DNA of 64,000 nucleotides, from positions 2,894,501-2,958,500 of the forward strand of contig NZ_CP108462.1 in the NCBI RefSeq assembly GCF_036226365.1. Direction: 5' to 3'. Positions 25,875 to 34,166 of the stretch are shown here, in pieces (positions within the stretch are counted from its first letter, which is position 1; every line of letters begins with the position of its first letter). The stretch is from Streptomyces sp. NBC_01262. GTDB taxonomy: Bacteria; Actinomycetota; Actinomycetes; Streptomycetales; Streptomycetaceae. A program made the position numbers and the translations under genes. The notes beneath the pieces were generated by a model. It searched no databases, had not been told where the DNA came from, and saw only the letters and a list, made by a program, of their open reading frames with translations.

Positions 25875-27965
25875 TCAGCGCTTTCCGGGGTGGGTGGTCG
25901 CGGCCTGGATCGCGGTGATCGCGACCGTGTTGACGATGTCGGAGACCAGCGCCCCGCGCGAGAGGTCGTTGACCGGCTTGCGCAGCCCCTGCAGCACGGG
26001 CCCCACCGCGACCGCCCCCGCCGACCGCTGGACGGCCTTGTAGGTGTTGTTGCCGGTGTTGAGGTCCGGGAAGATCAGGACGGTCGCCTTGCCGGCGACG
26101 TCGGAGTCCGGCATCTTCGTGGCGGCGACGGCCGCGTCTACTGCCGCGTCGTACTGAATGGGCCCCTCGACGAGCAGTTCGGGCCGCCGCTCGCGCACCA
26201 ACTCGGTTGCGCGGCGCACCTTGTCGACATCGGCGCCGCTCCCGGAGGTGCCGGTGGAGTACGAGAGCATCGCGACCCTGGGCCGGACCCCGAACTGGGC
26301 GGCGGTCTCGGCGGACTGAATGGCGATGTCGGCCAACTGCTCGGCGTCGGGGTCGGGATTGACCGCGCAGTCGCCGTAGACCAGGACCCGGTCGGCGAGG
26401 CACATGAAGAACACGGACGAGACGATCGCGGCGCCCGGCGCCGTCTTGATGATCTCGAAGGCGGGCCGGATCGTGGCGGCGGTCGAGTGCACGGCGCCGG
26501 ACACCATGCCGTCGGCGAGCCCCTGCTGGACCATCAGCGTGCCGAAGTAGGAGACATCCGCGACGACATCGTGGGCGAGCTCGTACGACACACCGCGGTG
26601 GGCCCGCAGCTCGGCGTAGATCCCGGCGAAGCTCTCCCGCAGGGGCGACGTCTGAGGGTCGATGATCTCGCAGGCGGCGACGTCGAGGTTGATGCCGAGT
26701 TCGGCGGCCCGCTTGCGCACGGCGTCGGTGTCGCCCAGGAGGATGAGGTCGCAGACGTTCCTGCGCAGGAGGACTTCCGCGGCGCGCAGGATGCGTTCCT
26801 CGGTGCCTTCGGGCAGGACGACGCGCTGGCGGGCGGAGCGGGCGCGTTCGATGAGCTCGTGCTCGAACATCATGGGCGTGACGCGCTCGCCGCGCACGAC
26901 GGACAGCCGCTGCAGCAGATCGGCGGTGTCGACGTGGTTCTCGAACAGGCCGAGCGCGGTCTCGACCTTGCGCGGGGTGGCGGCGCCGAGCTTGCCCTCC
27001 ATGGCGGACAGCTCGGTGGCGGTGTGGAAGGAACCGGCCGGGACGGAGATGACCGGGGTGCCGGGGGCGAGGCGACCGGCCAGCGCCAGGATCTCGGGGC
27101 CGGGGCGCTCGTCGAGGGTGAGCAGGATGCCGGCGATGGGCGGGGCGCCGGCGGAATGGGCGGCCAGCGAGCCGATGATGAGGTCGGCCCGGTCGCCGGG
27201 GGTGATGACCAGGCAGCCGGGGGTGAGGGCCTTGATGAAGGTGGGCAGCATGGCGCCGCCGAAGACGAAGTCCATGACGTCGCGCGAGAGCCCGGAGTGG
27301 TCGCCCAGCAGCACCTCGGCGCCGAGGGCGGCGGAGATCTGGGAGACGCTGGGCGCGGAGAGCGCCGGCTCCTCGGGCACGACGTACGCGGGGACGGGGA
27401 GACGGCCGCGCAGCCGGGCGGCGGCGTCCTCGACCGCGATACGCGGCACCCGGTTGGCGATCATGGCGAGGACGTCGCAGCCGAGCGCAGTGTAGGACAG
27501 GTGGGCGTTGCGGACCTCGTCGGCGATGGTCTCGGGGTTCTGGTCGCGGCCGCCGATCACCGGCAGGACGGAGGCGCCGAACTCGTTGGCGAGGCGGGCG
27601 TTGATGCCCAGCTCGCCGGGGAGGTTGGTCTCCTCGAAGTCCGAGCCGAGGACGAGCACCGCCTCGTAGTCGCGGGCGACCTGGTGGAAGGCGTCGACGA
27701 GGTGGGATATCAGCGCGTCACGGCCCTGCTCGGCCTGGAGGGCGGCGGCTTCCTCGTAGGACATGCCGTACGCGGTCCGGGGCTCTTGGGTGAGCCGGTA
27801 GCGGCTGCGCAGCAGGTCGAACATACGGTCGGGCAGTCCGTGCAGCAGCGGGCGGAAGACGCCGACCCGGTCCACCTGGCGGGTCAGGAGCTCCATGAGC
27901 CCCAGCTCGACGACCTGCCGGCCGTCACCGCGGCCGATGCCGGTCACGTACACGCTGCGCGTCAC
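25875..27965 (-). CDS. pta: Phosphate acetyltransferase
   Basis: 696 residues, the long (type II) form. An N-terminal P-loop-like dethiobiotin-synthetase-related domain (SVYVTGIGRGDGRQVVELGL), a central DRTGG domain (VITPGDRADLIIG) and the C-terminal catalytic domain with SYSTGTSGSGADVDKV and GPIQYDAAVD. It converts acetyl-CoA and phosphate to acetyl phosphate. GTG start. It is the first gene of the operon and is divergent from pfkA, placing acetate overflow and glycolytic entry back to back. Confidence 0.95.
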   Translation of the reverse strand: MTRSVYVTGIGRGDGRQVVELGLMELLTRQVDRVGVFRPLLHGLPDRMFDLLRSRYRLTQEPRTAYGMSYEEAAALQAEQGRDALISHLVDAFHQVARDYEAVLVLGSDFEETNLPGELGINARLANEFGASVLPVIGGRDQNPETIADEVRNAHLSYTALGCDVLAMIANRVPRIAVEDAAARLRGRLPVPAYVVPEEPALSAPSVSQISAALGAEVLLGDHSGLSRDVMDFVFGGAMLPTFIKALTPGCLVITPGDRADLIIGSLAAHSAGAPPIAGILLTLDERPGPEILALAGRLAPGTPVISVPAGSFHTATELSAMEGKLGAATPRKVETALGLFENHVDTADLLQRLSVVRGERVTPMMFEHELIERARSARQRVVLPEGTEERILRAAEVLLRRNVCDLILLGDTDAVRKRAAELGINLDVAACEIIDPQTSPLRESFAGIYAELRAHRGVSYELAHDVVADVSYFGTLMVQQGLADGMVSGAVHSTAATIRPAFEIIKTAPGAAIVSSVFFMCLADRVLVYGDCAVNPDPDAEQLADIAIQSAETAAQFGVRPRVAMLSYSTGTSGSGADVDKVRRATELVRERRPELLVEGPIQYDAAVDAAVAATKMPDSDVAGKATVLIFPDLNTGNNTYKAVQRSAGAVAVGPVLQGLRKPVNDLSRGALVSDIVNTVAITAIQAATTHPGKR

Positions 27966-28014
27966 GCGCGATCTCCCGTCCCTGCCTCATTCGGATCCAC
28001 GATCCCGACATCCC

Positions 28015-28043
28015 TTGACATTACCGTCCCTCACGCGTAGGAC
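28015..28043 (+). promoter_or_regulatory. Probable pfkA promoter
   Basis: TTGACA (28015-28020), a 17-base spacer, then TAGGAC (28038-28043), a good match to the vegetative sigma (HrdB) consensus in Streptomyces. It would give a leader of about 65 bases before the pfkA ATG. Confidence 0.6.
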
Positions 28044-28114
28044 GCGCGGCAGGTCCAGGGGGTGAACGGACGCACAACATGCGCATGCGGCGCAGCGGCG
28101 CGAGAGTGCTGTAC

Positions 28115-29140
28115 ATGCGCATCGGAGTGCTCACCGCGGGCGGCGACTGCCCCGGCCTCAACGCCGTGATCCGCTCCGTCGTCCACCGCGCCCTGACCGT
28201 GCACGGCGACGAGGTCATCGGCTTCGAGGACGGCTTCAAGGGGCTGCTCGAAGGCCGTTTCCGCCCCCTCGACCTGGACTCGGTGAGCGGCATCCTGGCC
28301 CGGGGCGGCACCATCCTCGGTTCGGCCCGGCTGGAGCGCGCCCGGCTGCACGAGGCGGCCGACCATTGGCTGACCCTGTGCGGCGGCTACGGCCTGGACG
28401 TCCTCATCCCGATCGGCGGCGAGGGCACGCTGACGGCCGCCCGGATGCTCGCGGACGCCGGGGTGCCGGTGGTGGGCGTACCGAAGACCATCGACAACGA
28501 CATCTCCTCCACCGACCGCACCTTCGGCTTCGACACCGCCGTCACGGTCGCCACCGAGGCCATCGACCGGCTCAAGACCACCGCGGAGTCCCACCAGCGG
28601 GTGATGGTGGTCGAGGTGATGGGCCGGCACGCCGGCTGGATCGCCCTGGAGTCCGGCATGGCCGGCGGCGCCCACGGCATCTGCCTGCCCGAGCGGCCCT
28701 TCGACCCCGCCGACCTGGTCGCCATGGTCGAGGAGCGCTTCGCCCGTGGCAAGAAGTTCGCCGTCGTCTGCGTCGCCGAGGGCGCCCACCCGGCCGACGG
28801 CACCATGGCCTACGGCAAGGGCGAGATCGACCTCTACGGCCACGAGCGCTTCACCGGCATCGGCACCCGGCTGGCCGCCGAGCTCGAACACCGCCTCGGC
28901 AAGGAGGCCAGGCCGGTCATCCTGGGCCACGTACAGCGCGGCGGCGTCCCCACCGCGTACGACAGGGTCCTGGCGACCCGCTTCGGCTGGCACGCCGTCG
29001 AGGCGGCCCACCGGGGCGCGTTCGGGCACATGACTGCGCTGCGGGGCACCGCGATCGGCATGGTGCCGCTCGCGGACGCGGTGACGACGCTGAAGCGGGT
29101 GCCGGAGGACCGGATGGAAGAGGCCGAGTCGGTCTTCTGA
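28115..29140 (+). CDS. pfkA: ATP-dependent 6-phosphofructokinase
   Basis: 341 residues from the ATG at 28115 (MRIGVLTAGGDCPGLNAVIR), the usual size of Streptomyces PfkA. The phosphate loop GGDCPG, PKTIDNDI, MGRHAGWIA and the GGEGT motif are present. Gly at position 104 is the residue associated with ATP use, whereas pyrophosphate enzymes have Asp there. It phosphorylates fructose 6-phosphate in glycolysis. An in-frame upstream ATG at 28079 would add a basic tail not seen in the family. Confidence 0.95.
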   Translation: MRIGVLTAGGDCPGLNAVIRSVVHRALTVHGDEVIGFEDGFKGLLEGRFRPLDLDSVSGILARGGTILGSARLERARLHEAADHWLTLCGGYGLDVLIPIGGEGTLTAARMLADAGVPVVGVPKTIDNDISSTDRTFGFDTAVTVATEAIDRLKTTAESHQRVMVVEVMGRHAGWIALESGMAGGAHGICLPERPFDPADLVAMVEERFARGKKFAVVCVAEGAHPADGTMAYGKGEIDLYGHERFTGIGTRLAAELEHRLGKEARPVILGHVQRGGVPTAYDRVLATRFGWHAVEAAHRGAFGHMTALRGTAIGMVPLADAVTTLKRVPEDRMEEAESVF

Positions 29141-29182
29141 GGACCGGGTCCCGGCCGGGACCGGGCGGGACCCGGTCGGTGC

Positions 29183-29222
29183 AAAGGCGGAGGGCGCGAT
29201 GGTGATCGCGCCCTCCGCCTTT
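29183..29222. terminator. Bidirectional terminator between pfkA and the Ser-rich gene
   Basis: A perfect 18-bp stem (29183-29200 with 29205-29222), a GGTG loop, and T-rich flanks on both strands (TTTCTTT on plus, TTTGC on minus). It separates two convergent genes. Confidence 0.88.
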
Positions 29223-29251
29223 CTTTGCGGCTCCCGGATGGGTCCGGAGAT

Positions 29252-30523
29252 CTAACTCTCGTTGTACAGGTGCATGCCCGGAATGGTGAGCGTGCCGCCG
29301 AACTGGCCCGCCTGAACGACCGTGACGTTGGTGAAGAAGGCCACGGGGACGTTGATCGGCGGCGGGGTGTCCGGGGTGAACGTGACCGGCAGGACACCGA
29401 AGAGGTTGCCCTTGAGCGACTCGGTGTACATGGTCACCGTGCCGTCCTTGATGGTCGAGGTGCTTCCGCTGGCGGCCTCCACGTGCGAGGTCGTGCCGTC
29501 GGGGGCGTCCACGATCTGGTGCAGGTTCTTGATGTCCACGCCGGTCGCGGTGAACTTGAGGACCTTCTTGACCGTGCCGTTGTACGTCTTGACCTCGACG
29601 ATGCCCTTGTAGTCCAGCCCCGTGAGGGTGAGCAGGTCCGTCTTGAGCGTCCAGGGCGTGTCGGGCAGCAGCTGGAGGTTGTCCTCGGCCTCCGCGGCGG
29701 CCAGGGCCGCCGCGTCGTGCGTGGCGCAGGGGTACGGCGTACCGCTGGAGGAGGCCGACGCGGTGGCCGAGGCCTTGGCCATGGCGACGCTCGTGTCGGC
29801 GGACTCGGTCGCCTTGGTGACCTCGGCGGTCTTCTTGACCGTGTCGGACGCGGAGCCGTCGGAGCCGTCGGAATCCTCGGTCGCGCTCGCCGACGCGGTC
29901 GCCGTGGCCGTCGGGGTGGCCGAGGCGGTGGCGGTGGCGGTGGAATCGCCGGTGGCGGCGGCCGCGCTCGCGGAGGATTCGGTGCTGTCGATGCCCAGCA
30001 GATCCTTGAGCGCGTCGACGACGCCCAGCGGGTCCAGCGGGTTCGTGGTCTCGCTCGCGGAGGCGGACGCCGAGGCGGAGGCCGAAGCCGAGGGGCTCGC
30101 GGTCGCGGTCGGCGTACTGCTCTTGGAGGACTCGCTCTTCGACGCCGCGGAGGACTTGTCGTCGGCGGACGCGCTCGCGGACGCGGACGGCGTGGCCGTC
30201 GCCGAGGCCGACGACGTCGCCGTGGAAGAGGCGGACGAGGACGAGGTCGACGGGCTCGCGCTCGCCGAGGAGTCCTCTTCCGTGGTGTCGGCGCACGACG
30301 TACCGGAGAACGGGTTCTTCGGCAGCTCGTCGGCGGACGCCAGGCGCGGTGTGAGCCCCATGCCCATGAGTACCGCGGTGGGCATGGCGGCGATGGCTAT
30401 CGCCTTGCCCGCGGGTACCTGGATCTTGGTCAGCAGCGACTTCCTCGGGGCCGCATGCCGCGGCCCCGTTCTGACCCGGGTCGTACGGCCTTCTGCGGCC
30501 CCGGTCTCGTCATCACCCCGCAC
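29252..30523 (-). CDS. Secreted Ser/Ala/Thr-rich protein of the DUF6230/DUF6114 operon
   Basis: 423 residues. The N-terminus (about 28-65: LLTKIQVPAGKAIAIAAMPT, then a Gly/Leu stretch ending LASA) looks like a signal or anchor. Residues about 75-270 are low-complexity Ser/Ala/Thr repeats (SASASASA runs), probably an extended linker. The last ~150 residues form a folded beta-rich domain (TDLLTLTGLDYKGIVEVKTY to GTLTIPGMHLYNES). GTG start with GGGAGG four bases upstream and an 11-base overlap with the preceding gene. I know no function. It is probably a cell-envelope protein acting with its two operon partners. Confidence 0.8.
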   Translation of the reverse strand: MRGDDETGAAEGRTTRVRTGPRHAAPRKSLLTKIQVPAGKAIAIAAMPTAVLMGMGLTPRLASADELPKNPFSGTSCADTTEEDSSASASPSTSSSSASSTATSSASATATPSASASASADDKSSAASKSESSKSSTPTATASPSASASASASASASETTNPLDPLGVVDALKDLLGIDSTESSASAAAATGDSTATATASATPTATATASASATEDSDGSDGSASDTVKKTAEVTKATESADTSVAMAKASATASASSSGTPYPCATHDAAALAAAEAEDNLQLLPDTPWTLKTDLLTLTGLDYKGIVEVKTYNGTVKKVLKFTATGVDIKNLHQIVDAPDGTTSHVEAASGSTSTIKDGTVTMYTESLKGNLFGVLPVTFTPDTPPPINVPVAFFTNVTVVQAGQFGGTLTIPGMHLYNES

Positions 30524-31019
30524 TGTTCCTCCCGTTCGCTTCAGCGGTGTGCTCGGCGGCCTGCGCCGCTTCCTCGTGCGCCGGCTCGTCCAGCTTGGGA
30601 AGCCACGACGGATGCTCGGGGTCCTCCACCGGCCGGGCGCCCGGGCCCCATGCGACGGCGAGGGCGCCGCCGATCAGGCCGAGCAGGAAGCCCATCAGGA
30701 AGCCGCCGATGTTGGAGACGACCAGCGACACCAGCGACAGCATGATCGTCGCGACACCCGCGAAGACCCGTGCGACCGCCTGGAACCACATGGTCAGGCC
30801 GAGCACCACCAGCAGCACGCCGATGATCAGCGAACCGGCTCCGGCCGTGGTGGCCATGGCGAGGGTGAGCCCGCCGAGGTTGAGATGGGCGTACGGGAAG
30901 TACGCGATGGGGCCACCGGCGAGGATGGTGAGCAGGCCCGCCCAGAACGGCCGCTGCCACCGCCATACGCGGAAGCGGAACCGCCAGTTGCCGATCCGGC
31001 CCTGTGTCTCGGCGCTCAT
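30513..31019 (-). CDS. DUF6114 membrane protein
   Basis: 168 residues from the ATG at 31017-31019. A basic start (RIGNWRFRFRVWRWQRPFW) precedes four hydrophobic helices: FWAGLLTILAGGPIAYF, LTLAMATTAGAGSLIIGVLL, a third around AVARVFAGVATIMLSLV, and IGGFLMGFLLGLIGGALAVAW. The tail is acidic. The family is conserved in Streptomyces next to DUF6230 proteins. Its role is unknown. It overlaps the next gene by 11 bases, so both are co-translated. Confidence 0.85.
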   Translation of the reverse strand: MSAETQGRIGNWRFRFRVWRWQRPFWAGLLTILAGGPIAYFPYAHLNLGGLTLAMATTAGAGSLIIGVLLVVLGLTMWFQAVARVFAGVATIMLSLVSLVVSNIGGFLMGFLLGLIGGALAVAWGPGARPVEDPEHPSWLPKLDEPAHEEAAQAAEHTAEANGRNSAG

Positions 31020-31102
31020 GGAAAACAGCTCCCTGGGACTGACTTTCAAAAGGAGGTGTGGATGGGAAAGGTGAGGGGCGTCCCGCGCCCCTCACCCCCC
31101 AA

Positions 31103-31138
31103 GGACCTGTCCGGCCGGGTTCCCGCCCGGTCAGGTCC
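31103..31138 (-). terminator. Stem-loop between the DUF6230 and DUF6114 genes
   Basis: A 17-bp stem with two mismatches (outer GGACCTG / CAGGTCC) and a 2-nt loop, 10 bases after the DUF6230 stop. It lies inside an apparent operon, so it could reduce expression of the two downstream genes or protect the upstream mRNA end. Confidence 0.5.
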
Positions 31139-31148
31139 GTTCAAGTGC

Positions 31149-31775
31149 TCAGTAGCACTCGTAGCCGTCGCCGGAGCCCTTCTTGACCGACATGCTCAGC
31201 CCGCTGAGCTTGAAGGTTCCCGCGCTGGTCGCCCAGGCAGTCTGCTTCACGTCGGTAAGAACGGCCGAATCGGCTTCCTGGGCGAAGGAGCCCGGGAGGA
31301 CCGCGTCACCGGAACCGATGCCGGGGCCCTTGGTGCTGTTGTTGACCGCGATACCAATGTTGATATTGGTGAACGTGGCATCGGCGTTGAGCTGGTCCAG
31401 GTCGATGTAAAGGTTCTTCGCCTCGACCGGCGTGTCACCGTTACCCGCGCCCAGCTTCAGCGTCACATCGCCGAAGACGGGGACCGGCACGACCACGGAC
31501 TGGCAAAGGCCCTGGATCTCGGCGCTGTTGAACGCAGAGACCGCGACCGGGATCTTCTTGCCGCCGTACTGGGTGTCAAGCGCTCCGTACTGGACGAAGC
31601 CCTGACCGGTCAGCTTCTCGGCCGAAACCTTGAACTGCTGCCCGGACACACTGAACGACGCGGCAAGCGCACCCTGGCTCAGGGCGACACCTATACACGC
31701 CGTGGCCGCAACCGACGGCACCATGACAACGGCGAACCGCTTCCATCTGGTACCACCACGAACGAGCGACTCCAT
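31149..31775 (-). CDS. DUF6230 secreted protein
   Basis: 208 residues from the ATG at 31773-31775, which follows a near-perfect AAGGAGG. The N-terminus (WKRFAVVMVPSVAATACIGVALSQGALAA split around an Ala cut site) is a signal sequence. The rest is a beta-rich domain with one Cys pair possible (C in EIQGLCQS and in the final YECY). The family is restricted to actinomycetes and often mis-annotated as an esterase. No catalytic triad is visible. It is first in the operon with DUF6114 and the Ser-rich protein. Confidence 0.85.
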   Translation of the reverse strand: MESLVRGGTRWKRFAVVMVPSVAATACIGVALSQGALAASFSVSGQQFKVSAEKLTGQGFVQYGALDTQYGGKKIPVAVSAFNSAEIQGLCQSVVVPVPVFGDVTLKLGAGNGDTPVEAKNLYIDLDQLNADATFTNINIGIAVNNSTKGPGIGSGDAVLPGSFAQEADSAVLTDVKQTAWATSAGTFKLSGLSMSVKKGSGDGYECY

Positions 31776-32391
31776 GAAAGTTCCTCCTTCTCGGACGTAC
31801 ATCTCCGGCCGAGATTGGGGTCCGGGCCTGGGATGGGAGAAGTGCTACGTCCTCGGGAAGGGGAACGCCGTCAACTTTCGGCGGCCATCCCACGGGAATG
31901 CGGACGGCAGTGTCCGAAGCATCGGCGATCACCCCCGAGCGACAACCACTCGGCCACGCTCTCGCGCAACCTGCTGGACAGGCCCCGCCGGTCGGCAGAG
32001 ACCCCCCTGTCCACGGGACGCGGCGATGACCGCGAACCCGGCTCGGTGGGGATCCGTTTTCCTTGGACCCGGCCGGCTGCCGGGCTGCGGTGACGGACCG
32101 AGCTTGGCCGATCGTGGTGCATTCGGGGCCGTCGCACAAGGGGCGTCGTTACTAGCCGGTAACGGACACATAACCCGGTGCCGCTGGACTGGACCAACCT
32201 GCTCACGCTGGGTAGTTGAGGAGAGCCCGTGAAAGTCGGATAAGGGGTGATGAAGCCGGACGAAAGGGCACCACACTCTTACCGGAAGTAACAACGGCCG
32301 CGCTTTATCAAGATTTGGTAAAGCACGGCCGTCACCGAAAGAGCATTCGAGTCAGGCCAAACTGTGGTTCACAGGTTTCGGGGGCCCTGGG
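31776..32391 (-). promoter_or_regulatory. Long intergenic region upstream of DUF6230
   Basis: 616 bases with no convincing gene. It should hold the promoter of the DUF6230 operon. A TTGACG element can be read on the minus strand near 31877, but its distance to TAGCAC is 21 bases, too long for a standard promoter. Near 32250 there is a 13-codon frame (ATG 32250 to TAA 32291) behind AAGGGG, which I do not count as a gene. The right end carries the terminator of the thioredoxin-like gene. Confidence 0.45.
32294..32332 (-). terminator. Terminator after the thioredoxin-TPR gene
   Basis: A 14-bp stem with one mismatch (ACGGCCG.GCTTTA at 32294-32307 with TAAAGC.CGGCCGT at 32319-32332) and an 11-nt loop, about 60 bases past the stop on the minus strand, followed by TTGTTACTT. 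Confidence 0.72.
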
Positions 32392-33366
32392 TCAGAACAG
32401 CACGCGCGCGAGCGCCGCCCTGGCCGCCGTCACCCGGGGGTCGTCCGAGCCGATGACTTCGAAGAGTTCGAGCAGACGCACCCGTGCCGCGTCCCGGTCC
32501 TCCCCCGCCGTTCTGCGTACGGCGTCCACCAACCGCCCGAAGGCGTCCTCCACATGGCCGCCCGCCAGGTCCAGGTCCGCCGCCGCGAGCTGCGCCGGCA
32601 CGTCGGCCGGGTCGGCCGCCGCCGCCTTGCGCACCGCCTGCGGGTCCGCGTCCTGCACCCGGTTCAGCAGCTCGGCCTGCGCCAGGCCCAGCTTCGCCTC
32701 GGTGTTGCCCGGGTCGTCCGACAGCACGTTCTTGTACGCCTGGATGGCACCGCCCAGATCGCCGTGGTCCAGCGCGTCGTGCGCCGCCGACAGCGCGATC
32801 TCCTGCGGGGTCGCGGGCCGCTCGGGCTGCTCGGCGACCGGCGCGGCCGGACCGCCTTCCACCGGCGCGCCCACGATGCCGAACCGCTGCTCCGCCACCG
32901 CGATGAGCTGGTCCAGCACCTCGCGGATCTGGTCCTGCGGCGCCGAGCCCTGGAAGAGCGGCATGGCCTGCCCCGCCAGCACCGCGAACACCGCCGGGAT
33001 GCCCTGCACCCCGAACTGCTGGAACAGCATCTGGTTCGCGTAGACATCGACCTGGGCGACCACGAACCGCCCGGCGTACTCGCCGGCCAGGGCGGCCAGC
33101 GTGTCACCGAGCTGCACGCTCGCAGGGGCCTGCTCGGCCCAGAAGTTGATGACGACCGGGACCTCGGCGGAGCGCTGCAGTACATCGCTCTCGAAGGTCT
33201 CCTCGCTGACGTCGATCACGAGGGAAGAGGCTTGGGCGGCGGTCGTTCCCCCGCCGTTACGAGCGGCGTCCGCGCGGGCCTGTTCGGCCTTCGCCTTGGC
33301 CTCGCCGGCCGCCTTCACCGCGGCGAGGTCGACCACGCCGCTCATGGACATGTTCCGTGGCTGCAT
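32392..33366 (-). CDS. Thioredoxin-like/TPR protein (YbbN/CnoX-like), no active-site cysteines
   Basis: 324 residues. An Ala/Lys-rich N-terminus is followed by a thioredoxin fold (about 48-155: VVINFWAEQAPAS, FVVAQVDVYANQMLFQQFGVQGIPA). A linker rich in Pro/Ala and tetratricopeptide-like helices (about 190-324: ALDHGDLGGAIQAYKNVLSD) complete it. Where redox thioredoxins have W-C-G-P-C, this one has EQAPA (78-82), so it cannot do dithiol exchange. The architecture matches co-chaperones such as E. coli CnoX/YbbN. GGGAGGATT lies upstream of the ATG. Confidence 0.9.
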   Translation of the reverse strand: MQPRNMSMSGVVDLAAVKAAGEAKAKAEQARADAARNGGGTTAAQASSLVIDVSEETFESDVLQRSAEVPVVINFWAEQAPASVQLGDTLAALAGEYAGRFVVAQVDVYANQMLFQQFGVQGIPAVFAVLAGQAMPLFQGSAPQDQIREVLDQLIAVAEQRFGIVGAPVEGGPAAPVAEQPERPATPQEIALSAAHDALDHGDLGGAIQAYKNVLSDDPGNTEAKLGLAQAELLNRVQDADPQAVRKAAAADPADVPAQLAAADLDLAGGHVEDAFGRLVDAVRRTAGEDRDAARVRLLELFEVIGSDDPRVTAARAALARVLF

Positions 33367-33456
33367 GAGACCAATCCTCCCCCCTCAGCGCGGTTCCCGT
33401 GGACATGGGCTCCTAACCCACATCCGGTCCTCTTCTTGTGCTCTTCTCGCGCTTCC

Positions 33457-33479
33457 TTACGCTACGGACCGTAGCGTAA
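33457..33479. promoter_or_regulatory. 23-bp perfect palindrome, TetR operator
   Basis: TTACGCTACGG, a central A, then CCGTAGCGTAA: arms of 11 bp with no mismatch. It lies 42 bases before the TetR ATG and 90 bases before the divergent thioredoxin-TPR start. Its length and symmetry are typical of TetR-dimer sites, and autoregulation by the adjacent TetR is the simplest reading. Confidence 0.8.
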
Positions 33480-33521
33480 CTGCATGGCCGATTCCCGCGC
33501 AACGGGGATAGGGTCCGACCG

Positions 33522-34166
33522 ATGTCTACCCACCCCACCGGAAAACCCACCGGCCGCCCGCGCAGCGCGCAGGCCGACCTGGCGATCCTCGACGCGACCC
33601 GCGCCGCGCTCGTCGCCCTCGGCTGGGGAAAGCTCACCATGAGTGACGTCGCCGCCCGCGCGGGAGTGGCCAAGACCACGCTCTACCGGCGCTGGGCCAA
33701 CAAGCACGACCTCGTCGTGGACGCCGTGGCCATCCTCTTCGACGAGCTCGAACTCCCCGACCGCGGAAGCCTGCGCGCCGATGTGGAGGGCGTCGTCCTG
33801 CAGTTCGCCGCCCTCCTGGAGCGGCCCGAGGCGAAGACGGCTCTCATGGCCGTCGTCGCCGAGTCCACGACCGACGCGGCGCTGCGGCTGCGCGTCCGCG
33901 AGGCCGTCGTCAACCGCCAGAAGCGGCTTGTCGTCGCCGGCCGCGCCCGCGCCCAGCGCCGCGGCGAGATCCCCCCGGACCCGGCCGGCTCCGACCCCGC
34001 CCCGCAGATAGACCTCATCTTCGACGTCATCGCCGGCGCGGTCATCCACCGCACCCTCGTCACGTGCGAACCGATCGACGCGGACTGGGCGGAGCGCTTC
34101 ACCGCGGTGCTGCTGGGCGGCCTGACGGCCCCGTTGGACGGTCAGAACCGGGCCGGCTCCGTGTAG
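33522..34166 (+). CDS. TetR/AcrR-family transcriptional regulator
   Basis: 214 residues. The N-terminal DNA-binding domain (about 18-64) has the typical helix-turn-helix MSDVAARAGVAKTTLYRRWANKHDLV. The C-terminal ligand domain resembles TetR_C (FDVIAGAVIHRTLVTCEPID). A perfect 23-bp palindrome is just upstream. Its 3' end overlaps the icmA 3' end by 25 bases (convergent). The ligand is unknown. Confidence 0.92.
   Translation: MSTHPTGKPTGRPRSAQADLAILDATRAALVALGWGKLTMSDVAARAGVAKTTLYRRWANKHDLVVDAVAILFDELELPDRGSLRADVEGVVLQFAALLERPEAKTALMAVVAESTTDAALRLRVREAVVNRQKRLVVAGRARAQRRGEIPPDPAGSDPAPQIDLIFDVIAGAVIHRTLVTCEPIDADWAERFTAVLLGGLTAPLDGQNRAGSV

Noticed and set aside
32250..32291. 13-codon frame behind AAGGGG in front of a hairpin
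   Set aside because: Looks like a leader peptide, but there is no downstream plus-strand gene for it to control and the hairpin serves the minus strand.
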